A DNA stretch of 64,000 nt from Ottowia beijingensis (GTDB lineage: Bacteria > Pseudomonadota > Gammaproteobacteria > Burkholderiales > Burkholderiaceae_C), in the NCBI RefSeq assembly GCF_013423955.1, contig NZ_JACCKX010000001.1:1550001-1614000 (forward strand), in the 5' to 3' direction. Of this stretch, positions 41,995 to 49,921 are shown in pieces. How positions within the stretch are numbered: the first letter of the stretch is position 1; the number at the start of each line of letters is the position of its first letter. A model generated the notes under the pieces. That model had not been told where the DNA came from. It searched no databases and was given only the letters and a program-made list of their open reading frames with translations. The position numbers and the translations under genes were made by a program.

Positions 41995-43621
41995 CCCGGA
42001 TATTTCACGCATGTAGCCAACGGCGTGCGCAGCGGGGCATCGCGGCGCGGATTTGAGCGAGCAAGGCCACGATGTTGGCCGCAGCCATGGGTGTGATGGT
42101 CGGCATGCGCAATGCCGTCGCACTGACCCCCACCCCGGCTTGGGTTGCGGGCCGTTTTTGTGTCATCGCGCCGGCCAGGCGCTGCTGGTGTGTTCAGGGT
42201 GAGCGCAGCTGGCTCATGGCGTGCGCGAAGGTCTGCGCACTGGGCCAGTTGGAGGCCAGGTACAGGCGGATGCGCCGCGTGTTGCGCGTCACCACTGCCG
42301 CCACCTTGAGCAGCTTGATGCGCAGCGTGTCGATCTGCGCCGTGGCCAGCTCTGTGCCCTGCAACGCCAACGCGCGCAGCCTCTCTACCAGCACGTAGCC
42401 CAGCGCGGCCAGCAGCATGCGCAGTTGGTTGGAGCGCAGCACATGGCAGCTCGTGCGCGTGGCGAACAGCCCTACCTGCGCTTCCTTGATCCGGTTCTCC
42501 GCCTCGCCGCGCTGGCAGTACACGCCGTCGTACAGCGCCTGGGGATCACCGGCAAGGTTTGTCACGATGAAGCGCGGGTTGCAGCCTTGCGCGCCCCATT
42601 CAAGCCGCGTGATCACGCGCCGCTCGTGCGGCCAGCTCTGTGCGGCGTAGTCGAATTCATCGACCATGCGCTGTTTGGCCCCGCTGCGCTCGTATTCGTC
42701 TTTCATTGAGAGTTCGGCAAACGCCACGCGCGCCTGCAGCCGTGCATTGCGCGCCAGACCCACGATGTAGTGCACGCCGGCGCGCTCGCACCAGTTCAGG
42801 ATGCGTTGGCGGCAGAACCCGGAGTCGGCCCGAAACACGATGCGCACCTGCGGCCAACTCTGGCGCAGTCTGCGCACCAGCAGCTTGAGGATGGCCCCAG
42901 CGTGCTGCGCCGCATCGATGTTGCTGGGCCTCAAGTAGGCGCACAGCAGTTGCTGGCCGCAGAACACGTACAGGGGCAGGTAGCAGTAGCTGTCGTAGTA
43001 ACCATGGAAGAAGCGTGCCTCCTGCTGGCCGTGCAACGGGTTGTCGGTGGCATCAAAGTCCAGCACCAACTCTTCGGGCGCGCTCTCGAAGCTGGCGATG
43101 AACTGATTGACCAACACCTCGTGCAGCCGCCACGCCGTGGCACGGTCGGCCCATTTCTCCAGTCGGCAAAGCGTGGGCGCGCTGGCAATCTCGTGGTCCA
43201 CGCCAACAGCCGTCTGCACAGCCACGTCACAGCGCAGAGCACCGTGGTCGTTGAGGTCTTCCCAGCCCAGCGCCAGGCCGTACACCCGCTGGCGCAACAT
43301 GTCGCGCACGTCGTGCGTGATCAGTAGCGGATTGCGCGGATCGGCGATGCAGCGCGCCGCCGCATCCATCAAGCCCAGCTTGCGATCGACCTGGCCAAGC
43401 AGCATCACGCCACCATCGCTGGTCATGCTGCCGCCGTCAAAACACCCCTGCACCACGCGCCGGCCCAACCGGCCAAAGTCCATGCTCCCAACGTCAATTT
43501 CTTCGGTACAGTTTGGCTTCGGCATTGCCCGCTCGTTGATCAAGATTCGACACCTGGATTTTCGGGCACACAAGGGCAATGCCGTACTCGTTTGTGGCTC
43601 TACTACGGTGAAATATCCGGG
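41995..43621 (-). mobile_element. IS1380-family insertion sequence, complete (1627 bp)
   Basis: Both ends are visible: a perfect 14-base inverted repeat at 41995-42008 (cccggatatttcac) and 43608-43621 (gtgaaatatccggg), flanked by the 4-base direct repeat CTAG at 41991-41994 and 43622-43625. Family assignment comes from its transposase. Length and target duplication (4 bp) fit IS1380. The intact ends, intact transposase and in-frame reconstruction of the target gene show a recent insertion. Confidence 0.93.
42194..43525 (-). CDS. IS1380-family DDE transposase
   Basis: 444 residues from the ATG at 43525 (MPKPNCTEEIDVGSMDFGRL); a TTG 54 bases further up could add 18 residues but has no ribosome site. 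Contains the family blocks VQGCFDGGSMTSDGGVMLLG, TLCRLEKWADRATAWRLHE, the catalytic strand LVLDFDATDNPLHGQQE, IVFRADSGFCRQRIL and the late CQRGEAENRIKEAQVGLFA with the glutamate. Complete and uninterrupted. It moves the 1627-bp element by cut-and-paste. Its strand is opposite to the gene it interrupts. Confidence 0.93.
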   Translation of the reverse strand: MPKPNCTEEIDVGSMDFGRLGRRVVQGCFDGGSMTSDGGVMLLGQVDRKLGLMDAAARCIADPRNPLLITHDVRDMLRQRVYGLALGWEDLNDHGALRCDVAVQTAVGVDHEIASAPTLCRLEKWADRATAWRLHEVLVNQFIASFESAPEELVLDFDATDNPLHGQQEARFFHGYYDSYCYLPLYVFCGQQLLCAYLRPSNIDAAQHAGAILKLLVRRLRQSWPQVRIVFRADSGFCRQRILNWCERAGVHYIVGLARNARLQARVAFAELSMKDEYERSGAKQRMVDEFDYAAQSWPHERRVITRLEWGAQGCNPRFIVTNLAGDPQALYDGVYCQRGEAENRIKEAQVGLFATRTSCHVLRSNQLRMLLAALGYVLVERLRALALQGTELATAQIDTLRIKLLKVAAVVTRNTRRIRLYLASNWPSAQTFAHAMSQLRSP

Positions 43622-44017
43622 CTAGTCGTAGGCACCTATGACCTGAAGACGGTCGTCACCGTGAGCGTCGTGCAGTTCGCGCTGTTCTTCGTGGATTTCT
43701 GGTTCCAGTTGGCCCGCTGGATCGACAGCACCATCCTCGATGCGCTCTATGGATGGGGCTGGGGCTGGAACCGGCCGCACAGCAATTTCGATCCACTGGT
43801 GGGGCTGAACAATGCCTTTGGCGACATGCTGCTGAACTTCGTCATGGGGACGATGTTCATCGTGCTACCCACGTTCTGGATCATGGCGCTGGCTTGGGCA
43901 GGTATCCGCGCCGGCAACGTCCTGCAAGGCCTCGCCGGCGCGACGGGAGATGCCAAGGCTGCTGGCGGGAGGGGTGGCGGCATCGCGATCAATGCCGTGT
44001 CGAAGAAGTAGGCGCAG

Positions 44018-44377
44018 CTAGGCGTCCTCGACGTGCGGATCAATGCGAAAACCGTCGTAGGTGTACAGGCCGAATCCTGCAGGTCCATTGCGCCATTCTG
44101 GCTCGGGCAAGTCTTCGTCCAGCCCAGCATTGCGCGCCACCCAGGCGGCCACCATCGCAAACACCAGCAGCAGCGCCAGCCAAGCCGTGCTGTACAGCAG
44201 CACACCGAGCACGACCAACTTGATCGCCCACAGCAGCGCAGCGGCACCGGCCAGCGGCACTCCCTTGGAGGCCAGCCAGTTCGACGCCCGCCGTTCGCCG
44301 CGCGCATAGGCACGCCATCCACGGCCAAAGGCGCGGCCGAGGCGTTCTGCGGTGCTGGTGCGGGTCGTCGTGTTCAT
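44018..44377 (-). CDS. DUF3742 family membrane protein
   Basis: A 119-residue protein of the DUF3742 family: basic N-terminus (MNTTTRTSTAERLGRAFGRG), WRAYARGERRASNWLASKG, then two hydrophobic segments (AAALLWAIKLVVLGVLLYS and LALLLVFAMVAAWVARNAG) and an acidic tail (DEDLPEPEWRNGPAGFGL). The start at ATG 44377 is preceded by caggagacg. DUF3742 genes end the transfer cluster in ICEclc-type elements and are encoded on the opposite strand, as here. Function unknown; probably an entry-exclusion or membrane accessory protein (speculative). Convergent with the TraG-like gene, 6 bases apart. Confidence 0.85.
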   Translation of the reverse strand: MNTTTRTSTAERLGRAFGRGWRAYARGERRASNWLASKGVPLAGAAALLWAIKLVVLGVLLYSTAWLALLLVFAMVAAWVARNAGLDEDLPEPEWRNGPAGFGLYTYDGFRIDPHVEDA

Positions 44378-44461
44378 GGTCGTCTCCTGCTGTTGAGGAA
44401 TGCCTATTCCAGTTTGCTCCAATTCATTCGGTTTGAGGCTTCAATGCGCTTTCTTGCTGCT

Positions 44462-45094
44462 TCAGGACGCTTCGTCCTCCGGCTCCACCGGGCCGGGATC
44501 GGGTTCCACGCCGATGCGGTAGGTGGCAACGAACTGCGGCCAGTCCACATGGTCAACCAGCTCGATGTCCTCGACAACGCTGACCTTGGCTCCCGCACGC
44601 TCGAACAGGGCAATGCTCTTGGCGGGATAGTTGTTGCGCGACGGGTAGAGCACCCCGTCGAACAGGGGCTGGCCGTCGTTTCCGCGCATCGCATGCACCT
44701 GGGCGGACACCTGCTGCGTGTGCGTGTAGTCGCGGCTGGCCAACTGCTCCAGGTTCAGACCGAAGTAGCCCGCCATGACGCCCGGCGCCGTGAGGTCGGC
44801 CAGGAGCACATCGTCCAGCACGCCTACTGCGCGCACCATCCGGACCTGGACTTCCTTCAGGGCGATGGAGCGCTTCGTGTCTTCAAGCCACTGGTGCTTG
44901 TGAAACACCGACTCCATCAGCGCCGTGGGCAGGTCGCGCCCCAGGTAGAGCACGCCATAGGCCCCCGCCGGGTCATCGTAGCGATTCGTGCTGCTGCGGC
45001 CAAAGTACAGCGGACTGCCCCGATAGACGACGCGGCTCACATGCTGGAGCAGTTCACCGGCATCGATCAGGAACGAAGGCAGCTCGTGGCTCAT
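44462..45094 (-). CDS. RES-domain toxin (NAD+-degrading family)
   Basis: A 210-residue protein with the RES-domain marks: VVYRGSPLYFGRSSTNRYDD with the conserved Arg and the R-S dyad near residues 25-40, then AYGVLYLGRDLPTALMESVF with the conserved Tyr and Glu, and the C-terminal Ser in VLYPSRNNYPAKSIALFE. RES toxins of this kind (MbcT/ParT-like) break down or modify NAD+ or ADP-ribosylate. It lies 12 bases downstream of the antitoxin gene, in the typical order antitoxin then toxin. On an ICE such a pair usually stabilises the element. Intact. Confidence 0.85.
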   Translation of the reverse strand: MSHELPSFLIDAGELLQHVSRVVYRGSPLYFGRSSTNRYDDPAGAYGVLYLGRDLPTALMESVFHKHQWLEDTKRSIALKEVQVRMVRAVGVLDDVLLADLTAPGVMAGYFGLNLEQLASRDYTHTQQVSAQVHAMRGNDGQPLFDGVLYPSRNNYPAKSIALFERAGAKVSVVEDIELVDHVDWPQFVATYRIGVEPDPGPVEPEDEAS

Positions 45095-45106
45095 GGCGAT
45101 CTCGCT

Positions 45107-45739
45107 TCAATGCACCTGGACGCCCAGCACGTTGAACACGGCCTCGGCCACGTCATCGATCGTGCCATGCGTCACCGCATCCACCGGCGAGCGACCGCCC
45201 AAGCCTTCGAGTGGTTCGGACAGCGCGCGGTAGATCGTCCAGTGGTCGATGCCCTCGACCTCCTGAAGCACGGCTTGGGTCAACTGCTGCTTCACCGGGT
45301 CGAGCTGCCAGTCGGGCAGCTTCTGGCCGCGCGGCCCCACGTTCAGCGCCAGCAGACGACGGGCCAGGATGTCCTTGTAGATTTGCTGCCGCGACTTGTC
45401 CGCCAGCTTGGCGAACTCGGCAGGCGGCAGGTTGTCCGGCTGGTTGAAGGCTTCCAGCAGCACGGCGCGGCCTCTCTGGACGTCGGTTTCAGTCGGTGCC
45501 CAGCGCGTGTCGGCGCGCAGCGCGGCCGCCTTGCGCTGCAAGGCCTGCGCCACCGTTTCACCTTCCAGGTTGGCGGGCAGCTTCACCGCCTCCACGCGCT
45601 CGTGGATGAACGCCTGCAACTCGGCCGCGAACGCCGGGGCATCCCGGATTTCGACGGTATCCGCGAATCGGCGCACATCCTCCACCGTGACGCGCGGCAG
45701 ACGATCGGCAATGAATTCGATGGCAGTGGGCATGGTCAT
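45107..45739 (-). CDS. Antitoxin of the RES/Xre (ParS/MbcA-like) pair
   Basis: A 210-residue protein with a middle DNA-binding part (EFAKLADKSRQQIYKDILAR, a helix-turn-helix) and a C-terminal part (DWQLDPVKQQLTQAVLQEV, then SPVDAVTHGTIDDVAEAVFN) that resembles the ParS/MbcA toxin-binding domain. It is longer than plain Xre-MbcA antitoxins by about 60 residues at the N-terminus. The ribosome site is weak. A sigma-70-type promoter with short direct repeats lies upstream (45767-45795), so autoregulation is likely. Intact. Confidence 0.8.
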   Translation of the reverse strand: MTMPTAIEFIADRLPRVTVEDVRRFADTVEIRDAPAFAAELQAFIHERVEAVKLPANLEGETVAQALQRKAAALRADTRWAPTETDVQRGRAVLLEAFNQPDNLPPAEFAKLADKSRQQIYKDILARRLLALNVGPRGQKLPDWQLDPVKQQLTQAVLQEVEGIDHWTIYRALSEPLEGLGGRSPVDAVTHGTIDDVAEAVFNVLGVQVH

Positions 45740-45766
45740 TTCCCAGGTAGGTTTGAGACAGGATTC

Positions 45767-45795
45767 ACTCTAGTCGCCTTTGTCTCTCTTGTCAA
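45767..45795 (-). promoter_or_regulatory. Promoter of the antitoxin-toxin operon
   Basis: On the minus strand TTGACA (45795-45790) and TAGAGT (45772-45767) are separated by 17 bases. GACAAAG-type repeats, spaced about 10-11 bases, overlap it and could be binding sites for the antitoxin. Confidence 0.65.
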
Positions 45796-46048
45796 CTTTG
45801 TCGCCTTATTGGAAGCCTACCTGGCGGGGCAGCGTCTTGGGAGCATGGGCCCGGGCCAGCGCCAGGTCGCCGTCCAATCCATTCGTGCGGGTTCCACATT
45901 GACGCTGGAGCCGTAGCCCAGGCCCCGCTATACCGAAACGGTTAAAGGCCAAAGGGTCGAAACGGCAAGGGAATGGGGTGCAAGGGGAAAGGCCCTACCT
46001 CGAAAAGGCCAAAAGGCCTCCCGCCCGGCCCGCCATCAGGACACCGAC
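45796..46048 (+). other. Candidate origin of transfer region upstream of traI
   Basis: 253 non-coding bases between the antitoxin promoter and the relaxase gene. They contain an inverted repeat CCTGGCG/CGCCAGG (45820-45826 and 45860-45866) and, near the gene, a purine-rich stretch with repeated AAGG and GGCC units (about 45935-46020). In ICEclc an oriT is known directly upstream of the relaxase gene traI; this is the equivalent place. The nick site is not identified. Confidence 0.35.
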
Positions 46049-47904
46049 ATGCTCTCCCTGTTCCAGCGAAAACGACCCCCGGTCGCTGCCGCGCCGTCGC
46101 CAGTACCCGACACCGACCTCCCGAAAGGGTGGGTGCGACCGGAGTCGGCCGCATCGCTGCTGGCCACCCCGCGCCGGCAGAAGCTGCTGGAACACATCTG
46201 GCAGCGCACGTCGCTCTCGCGCCGGCAGTTCGCCACCCTCTACCGCGCCCCGCTGGAGCGCTACGCCGAGCTGGTCCAGGCTTTCCCGGCCTCCGAAGCG
46301 CACCACCACGCCTACCCGGGCGGCATGCTCGACCATGGCCTCGAAATCGTCGCCTACAGCCTGAAACTGCGGCAGTCCCATCTGCTGCCCATCGGCGCCA
46401 GCCCCGAAGACCAGGCGGCGCAGGCCGAAGCCTGGACTGCGGCCGTCGCCTATGCCGCGCTGCTCCATGACATCGGCAAGGTGGCGGTCGATCTGCACGT
46501 CGAACTGGCCGACGGCAGCACCTGGCACCCGTGGCACGGGCCGCTGCGTCAGCCGTACCGCTTCCGCTACAACCCCGACCGCGAGTACCGGCTCCATAGC
46601 GCCGCGACAGGCTTGCTCTACCGGCAACTGCTCGACCGCGATCTGCTGGACTGGCTCAGCGGCTATCCGTCCCTGTGGGCGCCGCTGCTCTACGTCCTGG
46701 CCGGGCAGTACGAGCACGCCGGGGTGCTGGGCGAGCTGGTCGTGCAGGCCGACCGCGCCTCCGTCGCCCAGGAGCTGGGCGGCGACCCCGCGCGCGCCAT
46801 GGCCGCGCCCAAGCACTCGCTCCAACGCAAGCTGGTCAACGGGCTGCGCTACCTGCTCAAGGAAGAGCTGAAACTGAACCAGCCCGAAGCCTCCGATGGC
46901 TGGCTCACCGAGGACGCGCTGTGGCTGGTGAGCAAGACGGTATCGGACAAGCTGCGCGCGCACCTGCTGTCCCAGGGGGTCGATGGCATCCCCGCGAACA
47001 ACACCGCGGTGTTCAACGTGCTCCAGGACCACGGCATGTTGCAGCCGACGTCCGATGGCAAGGCGATCTGGCGCGCGACCGTGACCAGTTCGACCGGCTG
47101 GTCCCACTCGTTCACCCTGTTGCGGCTGGCACCTGCGCTGATTTGGGAGCCTGGCGAGCGGCCGACGCCGTTCGCCGGGACGGTGGCGATCGACACGACA
47201 CCAGCAGACAAAGATGCCGATGCTTCAGTGCCAGCACCAGCGATCGCGGCGGTGCCGCCCGCCGAAGATCAGCAGCCCGCTCCCTGGGAGGAAGCCAGCG
47301 GCGCCGCTGCCGTGGCTCATCCGCCTGCCGCCCAAGCCGTGCCCGACGTCATGGAAGACATGCTGGCGATGGTGGGAATGGGTGATTTGCCCGCCGCCCG
47401 GCAGGATGCAGAAGCCGTCTCGGTCGAAGCGCCTGCCGTAGGCCCCGAAACGCCTGCGCCGCCCCTGGCGAACCCCTGCTTCCGTCACCAGCGCCCGCGT
47501 CCACTGCCGCGCAGCCATCCGGTGAGCACTTCATGGCATGGCTGCAACAAGGTGTCGCTTCGCGGCGGCTCATCATCAACGACGCCAAGGCGCTCGTACA
47601 CACCGTGGGCGACACCGCCTACCTCGTCAGCCCCGGCGTCTTCCAGCGATATGCGCAGGAGCACCCGCAAGTGGGCACGCTGGCGAAACAGGAAAGCCAG
47701 CAGGATTGGCAGTGGGTGCAAAAGCGCTTCGAACGGCTGCAATACCACCGCAAGCATCCCAACGGCCTGAACATCTGGAGCTGCGAGGTCACTGGTCCCA
47801 GGAAGTCTCGCGGCCTCCACGGTTACCTGCTGGGCAATGCCCGGTTGCTGTTTGCCGAGACGCCGCCAAACAATCCCTATTTGCTACTGGCGCAAGAGAA
47901 GTAA
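46049..47904 (+). CDS. traI: MOBH relaxase TraI, frame broken near 47475
   Basis: About 618 residues after repair. The N-terminal TraI_2/HD-type relaxase domain has the metal-binding motif SEAHHHAYPGGMLDHGLEI near residue 90 and the HD signature LLHDIGKVAVDLHVEL near residue 147. A winged-helix part (VDGIPANNTAVFNVLQDHG) and an Ala/Pro-rich linker follow. The C-terminal domain (from MAWLQQGVASRRLIIND) is in the other frame; one base is missing in CCCC 47473-47476. MOBH relaxases nick oriT and lead the strand into the recipient. The ATG follows tcaggacaccgac. Confidence 0.9.
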
Positions 47905-47919
47905 CAAGGCTTCAAGCAC

Positions 47920-48903
47920 CTATTCAGGTTTGACGTTGGCCGCCTTAACCATTTCGCCGACGAAGGCCGTGTCCTGCTTGATCACCGCGGCGAATTCCCG
48001 CGGAGACCCCGCCATCACAGTCATACCCTTGGAATTCACCTGCTGCTCGGCAAAGGCCGAACTGCGTAAGATCGACGCGATTTCAGCGTTCAGCTTGTTG
48101 ACAATCTCCGGTGGCGTCCCCTTTGGCGCGAACAAGCCGTACCAGATGAACGACTTCAGGTACGGGAAGCCTTGCTCCGCCGTCGTCTTTACGTTCGGGA
48201 ACTGAGGCAGTCGTTTGTCCCCGGCCACCGCCAGCGGACGCACGCGACCACTTTTGATCATCTCACCGGCAACGCCTGGACTCGCGACACTCAAGTCGAC
48301 CTCCCGAGAGGCCACACCCATCATGACCGGAGCGATACCCTTGTAGGGCACATGCAACAGGTCAACACCTTCACGCTTGTTGAGGTAGCCAAACACCAAC
48401 TGTGGCTGCGTGCCGTTCCCGTATGAGCCGAAGGAGAAATGCTGCCGCCCCTTCTTCGCCGCAGCCACCATCTCCTGGAGATCCGTGAAGGGTACGTTCG
48501 GATGCGCGAAGACGAGGTTGTCGCCCTTGACCATCTGGATCACTGGTTCAAATCCGCCATCCGGGTCATAGGGAAGCGCCTTGAACAGGTGCCGGTTCGA
48601 CGTGAATGTCGGATCTGTCGTTGCCAGCAACGTATATCCGTCCGCCGGCGAGCGGGCAGCGAGCTCTGCGCCGATGAAGGTCGAGGCGCCCGGCTTGTTC
48701 TCGACGACAAAGGGTTGCCCCCATTTCTGGGAGAGCTCGTTACCGAGCGCCCGTACCAGCACGTCAATGCCGCCTCCGGCGAAAGGCACGATGACGCGCA
48801 CGGGCTTGCTCGGGTAGGGAACCGCCTGCGCACCAGCCACACCCATGGCGACCAGTGCCACCACGCCGAGCATGATCTTGAGAGGGGAGGACATCTTGTT
48901 CAC
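47920..48903 (-). CDS. Bug-family (tripartite tricarboxylate transporter) periplasmic binding protein
   Basis: A 327-residue exported protein with signal peptide (LKIMLGVVALVAMGVAGAQA), the Bug motif YPSKPVRVIVPFAGGGIDVL at the mature start, NKPGASTFIGAELAARSPAD and DLLHVPYKGIAPVMMG. Binding proteins of this family pick up carboxylates or aromatic acids; hundreds of paralogues are typical of Comamonadaceae and Bordetella. No membrane permease genes are next to it. It was apparently once preceded by a fumarylacetoacetate-hydrolase-family gene of which only the 3' end remains, so it is a leftover of a catabolic operon. Confidence 0.88.
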   Translation of the reverse strand: MNKMSSPLKIMLGVVALVAMGVAGAQAVPYPSKPVRVIVPFAGGGIDVLVRALGNELSQKWGQPFVVENKPGASTFIGAELAARSPADGYTLLATTDPTFTSNRHLFKALPYDPDGGFEPVIQMVKGDNLVFAHPNVPFTDLQEMVAAAKKGRQHFSFGSYGNGTQPQLVFGYLNKREGVDLLHVPYKGIAPVMMGVASREVDLSVASPGVAGEMIKSGRVRPLAVAGDKRLPQFPNVKTTAEQGFPYLKSFIWYGLFAPKGTPPEIVNKLNAEIASILRSSAFAEQQVNSKGMTVMAGSPREFAAVIKQDTAFVGEMVKAANVKPE

Positions 48904-48923
48904 ATTTGTCTCCTTGCTGCTTC

Positions 48924-49028
48924 TCAGTACGGACGCGGCGCGACCTCGTCCGCCTCGACAACCGACAACGTCATCTCACCCACCTGCTCGATCGCGATCG
49001 TCACCTTGTCGCCAGCAACGATCGGACC
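48924..49028 (-). pseudogene. Fumarylacetoacetate hydrolase family protein, 3' fragment
   Basis: About 35 codons reading GVGPIVAGDKVTIAIEQVGE and ending ADEVAPRPY, which is the C-terminal end of FAH-family hydrolases (the last beta strands of the domain). The upstream part is missing and is replaced by transposase-derived sequence. The 20 bases to the Bug gene fit a former operon. The exact break point is uncertain by about 10 bases. Confidence 0.65.
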
Positions 49029-49738
49029 CACACCAGTTCTTCGATGGCGTCGCAGTGGGTAGACAGGTGCAGCAAGCGCCGCTTGTGCAGTGCACGTATC
49101 GCTTGGCGGATGTACAGCGTGTGAGGCGATTGATGCCACGGTGGGGCCGCACGCACGGTGCCCAGGTACAGGCCGTGGGCGGTTGAGACGCTGGCGTAGC
49201 GGGCGTCGTCTTCATCCTCAATGTGGAGCCAGAGGTTCTTGCCGATGAGGTCGGTGCGCAGGCACAGCCATTCGGCCGAATACCGGGCGTTGGCAAAGTT
49301 GAAATGGGGGCGCCGTCCGGTCGCAACACCGCCGAGCAGGGTGCACAACTTGCGAACGCCCACCATTCTGCGGACTGCACCGGGGTCGGCCAGGCGCAGG
49401 GGTGTCGCTCCTTTGCGGTCAACCATTCCAGCTGGTCGAGTGGACTGCGGTGCCCAGGCCGCTGTGGGGTGTCGCGTTGTAGTTGGCGATGATGGTGTCG
49501 AGCAACTCAGCGGCGTATTCGAGTTGGAACTGAGTTGCTTTGGCTGCCGCATCCGGGTCGGCGCGCCGGACATCTTTGGGTGAGCCACCCGTGGTTGGCG
49601 ACAGCCGGTGGAATCCACCGTCGGCCAGTCGCCGAAAAAATGACTCGATAGACGGGCGGTCGTCCAGGCTGCGCCGGCTGGCGAACGCTGTGGTGTCTTG
49701 TGGTTTCAGAACCCGGGCGCCGACCACATCGTGCATGG
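49029..49738 (-). pseudogene. DDE transposase remnant (Mu/TniA-like C-terminal half)
   Basis: Reads, in three frames, as one transposase fragment: RPSIESFFRRLADGGFHRLS, TIIANYNATPHSGLG, SPLDQLEWLTAKERHP and then LRLADPGAVRRMVGVRKLCT and the beta-rich C-terminal domain FNFANARYSAEWLCL. The N-N-ATPHSGLG segment is the end of an integrase-type catalytic core and the rest resembles a Mu-type C-terminal domain. The 5' end is cut by the IS21 element at 49738, and the 3' end meets the FAH fragment. At least two frame breaks (one at GGGG 49399-49402). Confidence 0.65.
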
Positions 49739-49752
49739 TGCGTATTCCACGC

Positions 49753-49855
49753 GATGGCGGACACGATTCCATGCTGATGGCGGACAGTGTTCCAGCGTGA
49801 TGGCGGACAGTGTTCCACGCTGAAGGCGGACAGCATTCCAAACTGATGGCGGACA
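49753..49855 (+). repeat. IS21 left-end multiple terminal repeats
   Basis: Five copies of GATGGCGGACA (one with GAAGG) at 49753, 49776, 49799, 49822 and 49845, with exact 23-base spacing. Inverted copies stand at the right end (about 52324, 52345 and 52370) and one direct copy at 52270. IS21 elements are known to have multiple repeats at their ends that bind the transposase IstA. Confidence 0.85.
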
Positions 49856-49921
49856 CCTGCGGGGTGTTCTGAGTGACCCGAACGCGGCATACGCTGCCCG
49901 GTTTTTTGACCGGAACCAGCG

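Larger units (their letters stand above)
40858..44011 (+). pseudogene. TraG N-terminal-domain-like conjugation protein, split by an IS1380-family element
   Basis: Membrane protein of about 508 residues: YYLTLVSWIINNGIWAVLVS and further TM helices at the N-terminus, a periplasmic Cys-containing region, then helices including MDVVRQALPMVLALLKMALV. The gene is interrupted at 41994 by the IS; after it the frame continues with VVGTYDLKTVVTVSVVQFA and ends AGGRGGGIAINAVSKK. Removing the IS and one copy of the 4-base duplication CTAG restores LVLVVGTYDL in frame. A single base is also missing in TTTTT 41724-41728. TraG-N proteins are essential for mating-pair formation, so this copy of the ICE is probably unable to transfer by itself. 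Confidence 0.88.

Noticed and set aside
44033..45916. Plus-strand open frame of 627 codons over the toxin-antitoxin pair
   Set aside because: Antisense to the RES toxin, the antitoxin and DUF3742, which have recognisable domains, ribosome sites and a promoter.
47868..47878. ATTGTTTG on the minus strand near the traI end
   Set aside because: It is within coding sequence and has no gene start at a matching distance, so it is taken as chance.
49741..49860. Regularly spaced repeats that look like a CRISPR array
   Set aside because: The 11-base units at 23-base spacing are IS21 terminal repeats; inverted copies exist at the other end and there are no cas genes.
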